Origin: an uncultured Anaerolineae bacterium
Lineage (GTDB): Bacteria; Chloroflexota; Anaerolineae; CG2-30-64-16
Direction: 5' to 3'
Length of the DNA: 50,456 nucleotides
Assembly (NCBI GenBank): GCA_937124585.1
Contig: CAKZKT010000121.1
Span: 1-50,456, forward strand
Under the pieces are notes generated by a model. The model searched no databases. It saw nothing but the letters and a program-made list of their open reading frames with translations, and was not told the DNA's origin. The stretch's first letter is position 1. Every line of letters starts with the position of its first letter. A program made the translations under genes and the position numbers. Below are positions 29,340 to 37,391 of the stretch, piece by piece.

Positions 29340-30683
29340 ATGTTGAAGATCCACGATCTGCGTTCATATCTCGCCGTGCTGGAAACCGCAGGCCAACTGG
29401 TGCGCATTCGCCGGCCTGTGCGCCTGGAGCACGAGCTGGCCGACGTCGCCGCGGCGCTGGAGCGCCAGGGCGGCCCGGCACCGCTCTTCGAGTCGGTGGT
29501 CGGCTCGACCTGGCCGGTCTTCTCTTCGGCTGTGGCGAATCAGCAGCGCGCGGCCCTGGCGCTGGGCTGCGAGAAGGCCCAGGTGGTCGAAGTGATGCGG
29601 CGCGCGCTCGATCCGGCCCAGGGCATCCCGCCCGTGCGCGTCGGATCGGCCGCATGGCAGGCGCACGTTGTCACCGGCGACGCAGTGGACGTGCGGCAAT
29701 TGCCCATCCCCGTCCATGCCCGAGGGGATGGCGGGCCGTTCATCACCGGCGGCGTGACGGTCAGCAAAGACCCGATCAGCGGCCGCGGCAACCTGTCGTA
29801 CAACCGGATGCAGGTCAAGGGGCCACGGGAGCTCGGCTTCGACGTGAACGAGTGGCGACACGTGCGCCAGTTCATGGAAGTGCAGGAGGCGAAGAACGAG
29901 CCGCTGCCGATTGCCATCGCCATCGGCCTCGACCCGGCCATCTCCATCGCGGCCGGCGCGCGCTACGAGGGCGATGAACTGTATATCGCCGGCGCGATCC
30001 GGGGCGAGGGCGTGCCGGTCTGTCCCGGCGTCACCGTGCCGATCCTGATCCCGGCCGAGGCCGAGATCGTGATCGAGGGTTATCTGCCGCCGCATGTGCG
30101 CGAGGGCGAGGGCCCGTTGGCCGAGTTCCACGGCTACTATGGCCGCATCTGGGAAAGCCCCGTGTTCCATGTGACCGCCATCTGCTGGCGCGACGACCCG
30201 ATCTTCCAAACGATCATTCCTGGCTGGAATGAGCATGTTTACATCGGTAACGTGCTGCCACGCGAGCCGTTGCTGCTCAATTTCGCCCGGCATGTCAGCA
30301 AAAATGTGGTCGGCCTGCACATCGCGCCCTACGGCAGCGGCTTCCTGGCGATCGTGGCGTTGAACAAGCAGAATCCCGGCGAACCGAAGAATGTGGCGAT
30401 GGCCGTCTTCACCGCGCACGTGAACGTCAAATGGTGCATTGTCGTGGACGCCGACGTGGACATCTACGATCCGGCCGATGTGATGTGGGCGCTGACGACG
30501 CGCGTGGACTGGAGCAGGGATGTTTTTCTCGTGCCCGGCAGCCAGGGCCACGAGATGGATCCGACTGCCGACACGCGCGGGGTGCACACCAAGATCGGCG
30601 TGGACGCCACGGCCGACAAAGGCCGTCGCGAAGCCGCGGAGCGGGTGAGGTATGGGGATGTGGATTTGAGCAGGTATTTGTGA
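29340..30683 (+). CDS. UbiD-family decarboxylase
   Basis: A 447-residue protein of the UbiD family, prenylated-FMN-dependent (de)carboxylases acting on aromatic, heteroaromatic or alpha,beta-unsaturated acids. It starts DLRSYLAVLETAGQL as usual. Cofactor/metal segments are NRMQVKG (155-161), VIEGYLPP (244-251) and EGEGPLAEFHGYYG (255-268) with the catalytic Glu cluster, and GHEMDPTAD near the end. Its place inside a purine/pyrimidine-type cluster is unusual. No UbiX flavin prenyltransferase is in the window, so the cofactor must be made elsewhere. The start at 29340 matches the family; in-frame ATGs at 29322 and 29325 are possible. Confidence 0.92.
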   Translation: MLKIHDLRSYLAVLETAGQLVRIRRPVRLEHELADVAAALERQGGPAPLFESVVGSTWPVFSSAVANQQRAALALGCEKAQVVEVMRRALDPAQGIPPVRVGSAAWQAHVVTGDAVDVRQLPIPVHARGDGGPFITGGVTVSKDPISGRGNLSYNRMQVKGPRELGFDVNEWRHVRQFMEVQEAKNEPLPIAIAIGLDPAISIAAGARYEGDELYIAGAIRGEGVPVCPGVTVPILIPAEAEIVIEGYLPPHVREGEGPLAEFHGYYGRIWESPVFHVTAICWRDDPIFQTIIPGWNEHVYIGNVLPREPLLLNFARHVSKNVVGLHIAPYGSGFLAIVALNKQNPGEPKNVAMAVFTAHVNVKWCIVVDADVDIYDPADVMWALTTRVDWSRDVFLVPGSQGHEMDPTADTRGVHTKIGVDATADKGRREAAERVRYGDVDLSRYL

Positions 30684-30726
30684 ACAGGTAGACAGGGAAA
30701 CAGGTAGACAAGGAAATGGGTAGAGA
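30683..30726. repeat. Polypurine repeat between UbiD-like and PreA-like genes
   Basis: AACAGGTAGACAGGG and AAACAGGTAGACAAGG repeats match the tracts at 18976 and 27641. The end of the tract joins the AAGGAG Shine-Dalgarno of the next gene. Confidence 0.75.
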
Positions 30727-30737
30727 AGGAGCGATGA

Positions 30738-31874
30738 GTGGCTGATCTGAAGACGACACTGTTCGGCGTGTCTATGTCATCGCCGTTTATTTTGGCCTCC
30801 GGGCCGCTTGCGTATGACGCGACCGGGCTGTGGGAGGCGTATCGGGCCGGCGCAGGCGGGGTGACGACCAAGACGCTGCGGCTGGAGCGCGCAATCAATC
30901 CGACGCCGCACATGGTCGTGCCGCGATCGTCCAATCTGCGCGCCACATTGTTCAACACCGAGAAATGGGCCGATCTGCCGTGGGAGCAGTGGGTCGAGCG
31001 CGAGCTGCCGGCCATGCGGGGTCATCCCGGCCTGCTGATCGCCAGCATCGGCCACACGCCGGCCGAGGGGGAGGTGATCGCCGGGCCGGTGGCCGCGACG
31101 GGCGTGGTGGACGCCATCGAGTGCGTGGCGTACACGAAGGCAACTATCGTTGATCTCGTGCGCCGCGTGCGTGAACAGGCGCCGCAAATGCCGATCCTCG
31201 CCAAGCTCACCTTCAACTGGGGCGATGATCTCTATCCTGCGGCCGAGGCCGCGCTGAAGGCCGGCGCGAACGGCTTCACTGCTATTGACTCCATCGGCCC
31301 GACGTTGCAGATTGACATCGAGACCGGCCAGCCGACCATCGGCGGCGCGGGCAACAAGGCATGGATGTCGGGCGCGGCGATCCGGCCTGTGGCGCAGGCG
31401 GTTGTGGCCGAGCTGGCCACGCGCTTCCCCGGCGTCCCGATCGTGGGCACGGGCGGCGTCATCCAGGCCGAGGATGCGGTCGAGATGACGATGGTCGGTG
31501 CGAGCGCGATCGGCGTCTGCACGGCGCCGCTCCTGCGCGGCCTGGAGTGGTTCGAGCGCACGCACAAGGCCCTGAGCGCCTGGCTGGACAGCCACAACTA
31601 TGGCCGCCTTTCCGATGTGCGCGGCGCGGCACTTCGCCATCTTCACGTCGTCGAAGACACCGCGCCCCTCACCTTCGTGTTCGAGCCGCTGAAGTGCACC
31701 AAATGCGATCTCTGTGTCGTCCTTTGCCCCTACGACGCGCGGCTGATGGAAGGCGATAAGCCCAAATCGCTCGACCTCAAGCAGATCCTCCTCGAAGACC
31801 GCTGCCGCTATTGCGGCCTCTGCGTCGAGGTGTGCAAGCCGGCCGCGCTGACGTACGGAAATTGGCCGAGGTGA
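30738..31874 (+). CDS. PreA-like dihydroorotate-dehydrogenase-fold protein with two 4Fe-4S sites
   Basis: A 378-residue flavoprotein. Residues 1-300 form an FMN-binding TIM barrel of the dihydroorotate dehydrogenase / dihydropyrimidine dehydrogenase type (SSPFILASGPLAYD at 14-27, IVGTGGVIQAEDAVEM at 235-250). The C-terminus is a bacterial ferredoxin domain with C320, C323, C326, C330 and C356, C359, C362, C366. PreA, the catalytic subunit of NAD-dependent dihydropyrimidine dehydrogenase, has this order, but its PreT partner is absent here. The start is GTG at 30738, set by AAGGAG six bases upstream. It may reduce or oxidise a pyrimidine-like intermediate with ferredoxin. Confidence 0.88.
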   Translation: MADLKTTLFGVSMSSPFILASGPLAYDATGLWEAYRAGAGGVTTKTLRLERAINPTPHMVVPRSSNLRATLFNTEKWADLPWEQWVERELPAMRGHPGLLIASIGHTPAEGEVIAGPVAATGVVDAIECVAYTKATIVDLVRRVREQAPQMPILAKLTFNWGDDLYPAAEAALKAGANGFTAIDSIGPTLQIDIETGQPTIGGAGNKAWMSGAAIRPVAQAVVAELATRFPGVPIVGTGGVIQAEDAVEMTMVGASAIGVCTAPLLRGLEWFERTHKALSAWLDSHNYGRLSDVRGAALRHLHVVEDTAPLTFVFEPLKCTKCDLCVVLCPYDARLMEGDKPKSLDLKQILLEDRCRYCGLCVEVCKPAALTYGNWPR

Positions 31875-31909
31875 AATGTTGAACGTTGGAACGTCGGAAG
31901 TCGGAACGT

Positions 31910-33070
31910 ATGATGATAGAGGATGCTCTTATTTCTTTCGCCCGCTCCCTCATCCGCTGCCCTAGCCGCTACGGTGAGGAAGGGGCCGTGGTCGAGTTGA
32001 TCCTGGCCGAGATGGCCGCGTTGGGTTTCGACCGGGCCTGGCGGGATGAGAACGGCAGCGCGGTCGGCGTGATCGAGACCGGCCGGCCGGGGCCGACGAT
32101 CCTGCTCGATGGCCACTGCGACACGGTCGGCATCGCGCCGGGCGTGATGTGGCAGCACGATCCGTTCGGCGGCGACATCGAGGATGGCTTCATTTACGGT
32201 CGCGGCGCGGCCGACATGAAGGGCAGCATCGCCGCGATGATCCACGCCGCCGCGGGACTGAACCGTTCCCGGCTCAAAGGCCGGATCGCGGTCAGCGCGA
32301 CGGTGATGGAGGAGAACCTGGAGGGCGCAGCGCTCAAGGCGGTGATGGAGGCGCTTTCGCCCGATTTCGTCGTCATCGGCGAGGCGACCGACCTGGCGCT
32401 CAATCGGGGCGGCCGCGGCCGGGCCGAGATTCATCTGGAGACGATCGGCCGGCCCGCCCACTCCTCTACACCGCATCTGGGCCGTAACGCTGTGCTCGAC
32501 ATGCTGGCCGTCGTGGCCGCGGTCGAGCGGCTGCCGCTGGGCAGCGACCCGTTCCTCGGCCCGGCGATCATGGCGCTCACCGACATCATCTCCGATCCGT
32601 ACCCCGCCTATTCGGTCATCCCCAGCCGCTGCCGGGTGACCTACGACCGTCGGCTGCTGCCCGGCGAGACGGCAGAGGGCGTGCTCGGAGACCTGCGAGG
32701 TCTCGCCGACCTCGCAGGCCGGGGAATCAACTTTCGGGCGACCATCGTCCAAGGCGAGCATACGACCTATACCGGCGTGCGCCTGGCCGGGCCGAAGTTC
32801 CTGCCGGCCTGGGTCTTCGGGGAAGATCACCCCTTCGTGCGAATGGCGCTGGCCGGCCTGCGCTCGGCCGGGCTTGACCCGCAGCTGGGCGCCTACCGCT
32901 TCTGCACCAACGCGGCCTACAGCGCCGGGATGGCCGGCGTGCCCACGGTCGGCTTCGGCCCCGGCCGCGAAGAGGACGCGCACGTGATTGATGAGCGGGT
33001 CGCTGTGGAGGACGTGCTGGCGGCCGAGCGCGGCTATCGCGGCATCATCCAGGCCGTGCTGACCATATGA
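31910..33070 (+). CDS. M20 family hydrolase, second YgeY-like paralogue
   Basis: A 386-residue zinc hydrolase of the ArgE/DapE/YgeY family. H69 and D71 (DGHCDT), D102 (AADMKG) and E134-E135 (VMEEN) form the binuclear site. GEATDLALNRGGRGR and RPAHSSTPHLGRNA are close to the matching parts of the protein at 23747. A short palindrome (CCTGCGAGGT, 32692-32718) lies in frame at residues 261-270. The ATG at 31910 (or the next at 31913) follows a repetitive AACGTTGGAACGTCGGAAG tract. Two YgeY-like enzymes in one cluster suggest two different N-carbamoyl or N-acyl substrates. Confidence 0.87.
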   Translation: MMIEDALISFARSLIRCPSRYGEEGAVVELILAEMAALGFDRAWRDENGSAVGVIETGRPGPTILLDGHCDTVGIAPGVMWQHDPFGGDIEDGFIYGRGAADMKGSIAAMIHAAAGLNRSRLKGRIAVSATVMEENLEGAALKAVMEALSPDFVVIGEATDLALNRGGRGRAEIHLETIGRPAHSSTPHLGRNAVLDMLAVVAAVERLPLGSDPFLGPAIMALTDIISDPYPAYSVIPSRCRVTYDRRLLPGETAEGVLGDLRGLADLAGRGINFRATIVQGEHTTYTGVRLAGPKFLPAWVFGEDHPFVRMALAGLRSAGLDPQLGAYRFCTNAAYSAGMAGVPTVGFGPGREEDAHVIDERVAVEDVLAAERGYRGIIQAVLTI

Positions 33071-33102
33071 GCCTCCGCAGGCGTCTAACCAAAGGAAGCC
33101 TC

Positions 33103-34905
33103 ATGACGCAAACACTACCGCATTGGGATCTCTCTAATGTCTACCCCGGCCTGGAATCGCCAGAGTTCGTAGCCGCGCTGACCGATTTCGGCCAGCAATT
33201 GGCCGCATTGAAGGCATTTTTCGCCGAACGCGTGGCCGGCGCCGACGCCCAGATGCCGATCTCGATGCTGGCGCCGCCGGTCGGTGAAGCCATTGACCGT
33301 CTCAACCGGGCGAGCGAGCTGGCCGACACGATTCGTTCCTACATCATGTCGTTCGTGGCCACTGATTCGCACAACACCCTGGCCCGTCGCCGCCAGTCGG
33401 AATTCGAGCTGGTCGCCGTGCACCTCCGCACTTTGGGCACTCGGTTCAAGGCGTGGGTCGGCCGCCTGGCGCCGGTCCTGGATAGGATCATCGCTGCGGA
33501 TGCTACAGCAGCGGCGCACGCGTTCGCCCTGCACGAGACGGCCGAACAGAGCCGGTATCTGATGAGCGATGCTGAAGAAGCGCTGGCCGCCGAGCTCCAC
33601 CTCAGCGGTGGCAGCGCTTGGACCAAGCTGCAGGGCGTCGTCACCTCGCAGCTCACGGCCGATTTCGAACTGGACGGCCAGGTCAGGCGTCTGCCGCTGC
33701 CCGCGCTGATCAACCTGCGCTCGCACCCTGATGAGGGCGTGCGTCGCCGCGCCTATGAGGCAGAGCTGGCGCTGCTCGCCTCTGCGCGCGAGCCGCTGGC
33801 CGCGTGTATGAACGGCATTAAGGGCGAGGCCATCACCCTGAACCGCCGACGTGGCCGCTAGGATGCTTTGCATAGCGCCATTGACGCAGCGCGCATAGAT
33901 CGGGCCACACTGGAGGCGATGCTCGGCGCAATGGCGGACGCGTTCCCGACCTTCCGCCGATATTTCCGGGCCAAGGCGCGGCGATTAGGCAAGGAGCAGC
34001 TCGCCTGGTGGGATTTGTTCGCGCCGACCGGGAAGGCCGATCGGACATACGGCTGGGACGAGGCACGGGCGTTCATCCTGGACAATTTTGCTACCTTCAG
34101 TCCGGAACTGTTCGGTCTCGCCCAGCGCGCGTTCGATCGTCGCTGGATAGATGCGGAGCCGCGCGAGGGCAAGCGCGGGGGCGCGTTCTGCATGGGGATA
34201 GAGGGTGTCAAAGAGTCGCGCATCTTGTGCAATTTCGACGGATCGCTGGATCAGGTTTCCACCATTGCTCACGAGCTGGGCCACGCGTTCCATAACTATT
34301 GCCGATATGCAGCCGACAAGACCCCCCTGCAAAGCAAAACCCCCATGACCCTTGCCGAGACCGCTTCCATCATGTGCGAGACCATTGTGATGCAGGCTGT
34401 GCTGGACCAGACGACCGACCCGGCCGAGGAGCTGGCCATCCTGGAGACGCTGCTGATCGGTGACACCCAGGTAATCGTGGACATCTATTCGCGCTATCTG
34501 TTCGAGCAAGAGGTCTTCGAGCGCCGTAGCCAGGCCGAGCTTTCGGCCGATGACTTGTCCGACATCATGGCGCGGGCACAGAAGGCGACCTATGGCGATG
34601 GCCTGGACGAGCGCTATCTGCATCCGTACATGTGGACGTGGAAACCGCATTACTACAGCACGGACCGATCGTTCTACAACTTTCCGTACGCGTTCGGGCT
34701 GCTGTTCGGCATCGGCCTGTATGCCGTCTACCGACAGCGCGGGGCTGCTTTTGTGCCCGACTACATGGCGCTGCTGGCCTCTACCGGCGAGGGCACGGCG
34801 GCCGACCTGGCCGGCCGCTTCGGCATGGATATCTGCCGGCGGCAGTTCTGGGCAGACAGCCTGGCCGTGATCGGCCAGCGCATCGAGCGGTACTGTGCAT
34901 TGTGA
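33103..34905 (+). pseudogene. pepF: Oligoendopeptidase F (M3) interrupted by one in-frame TAG
   Basis: The reading frame encodes a 600-codon M3B peptidase, the normal PepF length, but codon 253 (33859-33861) is TAG. Before it the sequence ends AITLNRRRGR; after it, in the same frame, it goes on DALHSAIDAARIDRATLEAML. M3 proteins often have an aromatic residue there, so a TGG to TAG change is the simplest explanation. The zinc site is intact downstream: H390-E391 and H394 in AHELGHAFHNY. A TTG at 33868 could begin the second part, but no Shine-Dalgarno supports it. The catalytic domain is otherwise undecayed, so the change is recent, recoded or a sequence error. Confidence 0.85.
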
Positions 34906-34930
34906 GGGGCCGCGGCCCGATGGGGGGATC

Positions 34931-35875
34931 ATGGATGCCGCCATAACCTGGCTGCTGACGGCTGAGACACCGGCGATCCGCTATCGCGCGCTGGTTGACC
35001 TGCTCGGCCGCGCGCCGGATGATCCGGAGGTTGCTGCCGCGCGCAGCGATATCATGGCACGCGGCCCTGTGCCGGCCATCCTGGCCCGGCAGGCCGAGCG
35101 GGGCAGCTGGGCTGGCGAGCGCAGCTTCTACACCCCGAAATACACCAGCAGCCACTGGAGTCTCCTCCTGTTGACCGAGCTCAGCGTGGACGCCGCGCAC
35201 CCTGGCTTTCAACGCGGTGTGCAGTACGTGTTGGATGCCACGGGTGAAGCGCTGTGCCGTCGGCTGGCGGGCGACCTGGGATGGTCGTGCCTGTGGGGCA
35301 ACATGCTCCGCTACGCGCTGCACGCCGGCCGGCATGGTGATCCGGAGACGGACGCGTTGATCGGCTTCGCAGTGCGCGATCTCCAGGCCGGGCCGTGCGT
35401 CTGCGAGCACAACGAGGGCTATCCCTGCGCGTGGGGCGTGGCCCGGCTGCTGTGGGGGTTGGCCGACTTGCCGACCGGGCAGCGCACGTCGGCGATCCGT
35501 CAGGCCATCGAGCGCGGGGTGGCCTTTCTGCTGGAGGATGGCCGGCTGGCCGATGCCGCCTACCCTGGCCCGGCCGGCAGGCAGATCCATCCGCTGTGGT
35601 TCGACCTGAACTTTCCGCTCTTCTACCAGGCCGATATCCTCTTCGCCCTGCGCGTGCTGGCCGAGCTGGAGGTGCTGGATCGGCCTGGCGCTGCGCCCGC
35701 GTTGACGTGGCTGGCAACCAGGTGCCGTGAGGGTCGCTGGCGCGGCTGCAATCCCTATGGGAATCGCACCTGGCCCGATCTGCGGTCGCGGGCCGAGACC
35801 AATCGGTGGGTGACGCTGCAGGCGCAGCGCATCCTCATGCGCGCGCCGCGTCATCGCTTGCTCGCCGGCGCCTGA
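34931..35875 (+). CDS. Prenyltransferase/squalene-cyclase-like toroid protein
   Basis: A 314-residue protein with repeated helical motifs of the terpenoid-cyclase/prenyltransferase alpha/alpha toroid: AAITWLLTAETPAIRYRAL at the start, YTSSHWSLLLLTEL, PCAWGVARLLWGL and WVTLQAQRILMRA at the end. No DXDD or DCTAE motif of true squalene cyclases is seen, so it is probably a non-cyclase member, of a kind common as a stand-alone protein in Chloroflexota. Function is unknown. The ATG is 25 bp after the pepF stop with a G-rich Shine-Dalgarno. Its 3' end overlaps the convergent MFS gene by 25 bp. Confidence 0.75.
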   Translation: MDAAITWLLTAETPAIRYRALVDLLGRAPDDPEVAAARSDIMARGPVPAILARQAERGSWAGERSFYTPKYTSSHWSLLLLTELSVDAAHPGFQRGVQYVLDATGEALCRRLAGDLGWSCLWGNMLRYALHAGRHGDPETDALIGFAVRDLQAGPCVCEHNEGYPCAWGVARLLWGLADLPTGQRTSAIRQAIERGVAFLLEDGRLADAAYPGPAGRQIHPLWFDLNFPLFYQADILFALRVLAELEVLDRPGAAPALTWLATRCREGRWRGCNPYGNRTWPDLRSRAETNRWVTLQAQRILMRAPRHRLLAGA

Positions 35876-37194
35876 TCGTGATCGGGCAGGCGTGTTTCGG
35901 CATCCCGGATGGCCGGGATAAAGCCGGCGACGACGGGCACGAGCACGCCCAGCGCGCCGCAGCACACCATCAGCAGACCCATGCCTGCGCCCGGCCCGAC
36001 GCCGACCAGTCCGCCGAACAGCGCGGCCAGTCTGCTCTCTCCGCGCATGGCCGGTTCCAGCACGAAGTCGGCCACTGTGCCGGCGATGATGGGCGAGATG
36101 GGATTGGTGAACCAGGCGATGAGCCGCCGCGCCGAGAAGACCCGGCCCTGCACATCGGGTGCCACCTTGGCCTGCCAGATGGCCTGGTTTGAGGTGTTGA
36201 TCAGCGGGCTGAAGAGCGAAGTCAGGAACACAGCCGGCAGCCACAGGGACAGGCCACGGCCGATGCCGATGAACGCCATCGCAGCGGAGGAAAGCGCCCA
36301 GCCGAGCAGCACGCCATAGACGCGGCGTCTGAAGCCGCCCCATGCGCTCATGATGATCCCGCCCGCAACGCCGCCAATCGCGCCGGCCGATTGCACCATG
36401 CCGAAGATCACGCTGTCGCTGGCGGTACGGGCCAGGATCATGGGGGACTGTACGGTGTATGCGATGCCGGCGAAGAGATTGCCGAAAAAGAAGACCATCT
36501 GCAGGCCCAACAGGCTGGGGCGGGCGAAGATGTAGCGGAAGCCATAGGCTGCCTCATGCCACACGCTGCCCCGGCCCTGTTCTCCCTTCGCGGTGCGGGC
36601 GGGTTGCGGCACGTAGACGATCACCAGCGCGGCGATGGCGAAGAGAAAGGTCAGCACGTCAATCGTCAGGATACCCGTCAGGCCGATGAGCGGCAGCAGC
36701 GCGCCGGCCAGCAACGGCGCTAACACCCCGGGACCGGCCTCGATCAGCGACATGAGGCCGTTGGCCCGGCCGTATTGTTCCTTCGGGACCATGGTGCTGA
36801 TGGCTGCCGAGTAGGCCGGCCATTGGAAGGTGTTGCCGATCCCGTTCAGCGCGGCGGCGATGTAGAGATGCCAGAACTCCAGCCGACCGATGGCGAGCAG
36901 GATGAAGACGCCGGCGGTAGCGACGATGGCGGTCAGGTCGCTCACCATCATCATCAGCTTACGGTTGTGGCGATCCACCATCACGCCGGCGATGGGCGAC
37001 AGCGCCAGAAACGGCACAATGAACGCCACCTGCATCAGCCCCATGGCGGTGGCACTTTCGGTCCGCTGGTACATCCAGATGGTGAGGCCGAAGTGACTCA
37101 TGCTGCTGGCCAGCACAGAGACGATCTGGCCCAGCCAGACGATGATGAATGCCGACATGCCGGCGGGACGACGGGTCAGAATACCGGCTTTCAA
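35851..37194 (-). CDS. MFS transporter
   Basis: A 447-residue major facilitator protein with about 12 predicted transmembrane segments. The loop after the second helix has GVMVDRHNRKLMM (the DRxxRR-type motif) and the second half repeats a weaker form. The pattern resembles the MFS_3/enterobactin-exporter or macrolide-efflux branch, so efflux is more likely than uptake; the substrate is unknown. The start is TTG at 37194 with AGGAG eight bases upstream; an ATG at 37158 is the alternative. It is divergent from the histidine kinase and overlaps the toroid gene at the 3' end. Confidence 0.87.
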   Translation of the reverse strand: MKAGILTRRPAGMSAFIIVWLGQIVSVLASSMSHFGLTIWMYQRTESATAMGLMQVAFIVPFLALSPIAGVMVDRHNRKLMMMVSDLTAIVATAGVFILLAIGRLEFWHLYIAAALNGIGNTFQWPAYSAAISTMVPKEQYGRANGLMSLIEAGPGVLAPLLAGALLPLIGLTGILTIDVLTFLFAIAALVIVYVPQPARTAKGEQGRGSVWHEAAYGFRYIFARPSLLGLQMVFFFGNLFAGIAYTVQSPMILARTASDSVIFGMVQSAGAIGGVAGGIIMSAWGGFRRRVYGVLLGWALSSAAMAFIGIGRGLSLWLPAVFLTSLFSPLINTSNQAIWQAKVAPDVQGRVFSARRLIAWFTNPISPIIAGTVADFVLEPAMRGESRLAALFGGLVGVGPGAGMGLLMVCCGALGVLVPVVAGFIPAIRDAETRLPDHDQAPASKR

Positions 37195-37391
37195 TTTTCA
37201 CGCTCCTGAGCGGATGACTTCGCTTTCGTGGGGATGCGCACGTTGGTGCGAGCCCAGGATAATGTAAGATCCTCTATTTGAAAAGTCGTCTATCAGGTGC
37301 CTGTGCCTGGCAATGTGCAGGAGTCCCAATCCCAGCATGACGCATTACTTCGTCCTGTTTGGCATGGATCATGTTTGTAAAGGCGGCGCTC

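Noticed and set aside
32692-32718. CCTGCGAGGT palindrome as a third in-frame insertion
   Set aside because: It lies in frame in the second M20 gene, but alignment by eye to its paralogue shows only a small length difference there, so an insertion is not clearly supported.
33859-33861. TAG in pepF as a pyrrolysine codon
   Set aside because: M3 peptidases are not known to contain pyrrolysine, no pyl genes are in the window, and a one-base change from TGG explains it. Kept as an interruption instead.
34781-36343. 520-codon minus-strand frame across pepF, the toroid gene and the MFS gene
   Set aside because: It overlaps three well-supported genes in other frames and has no recognisable domain.
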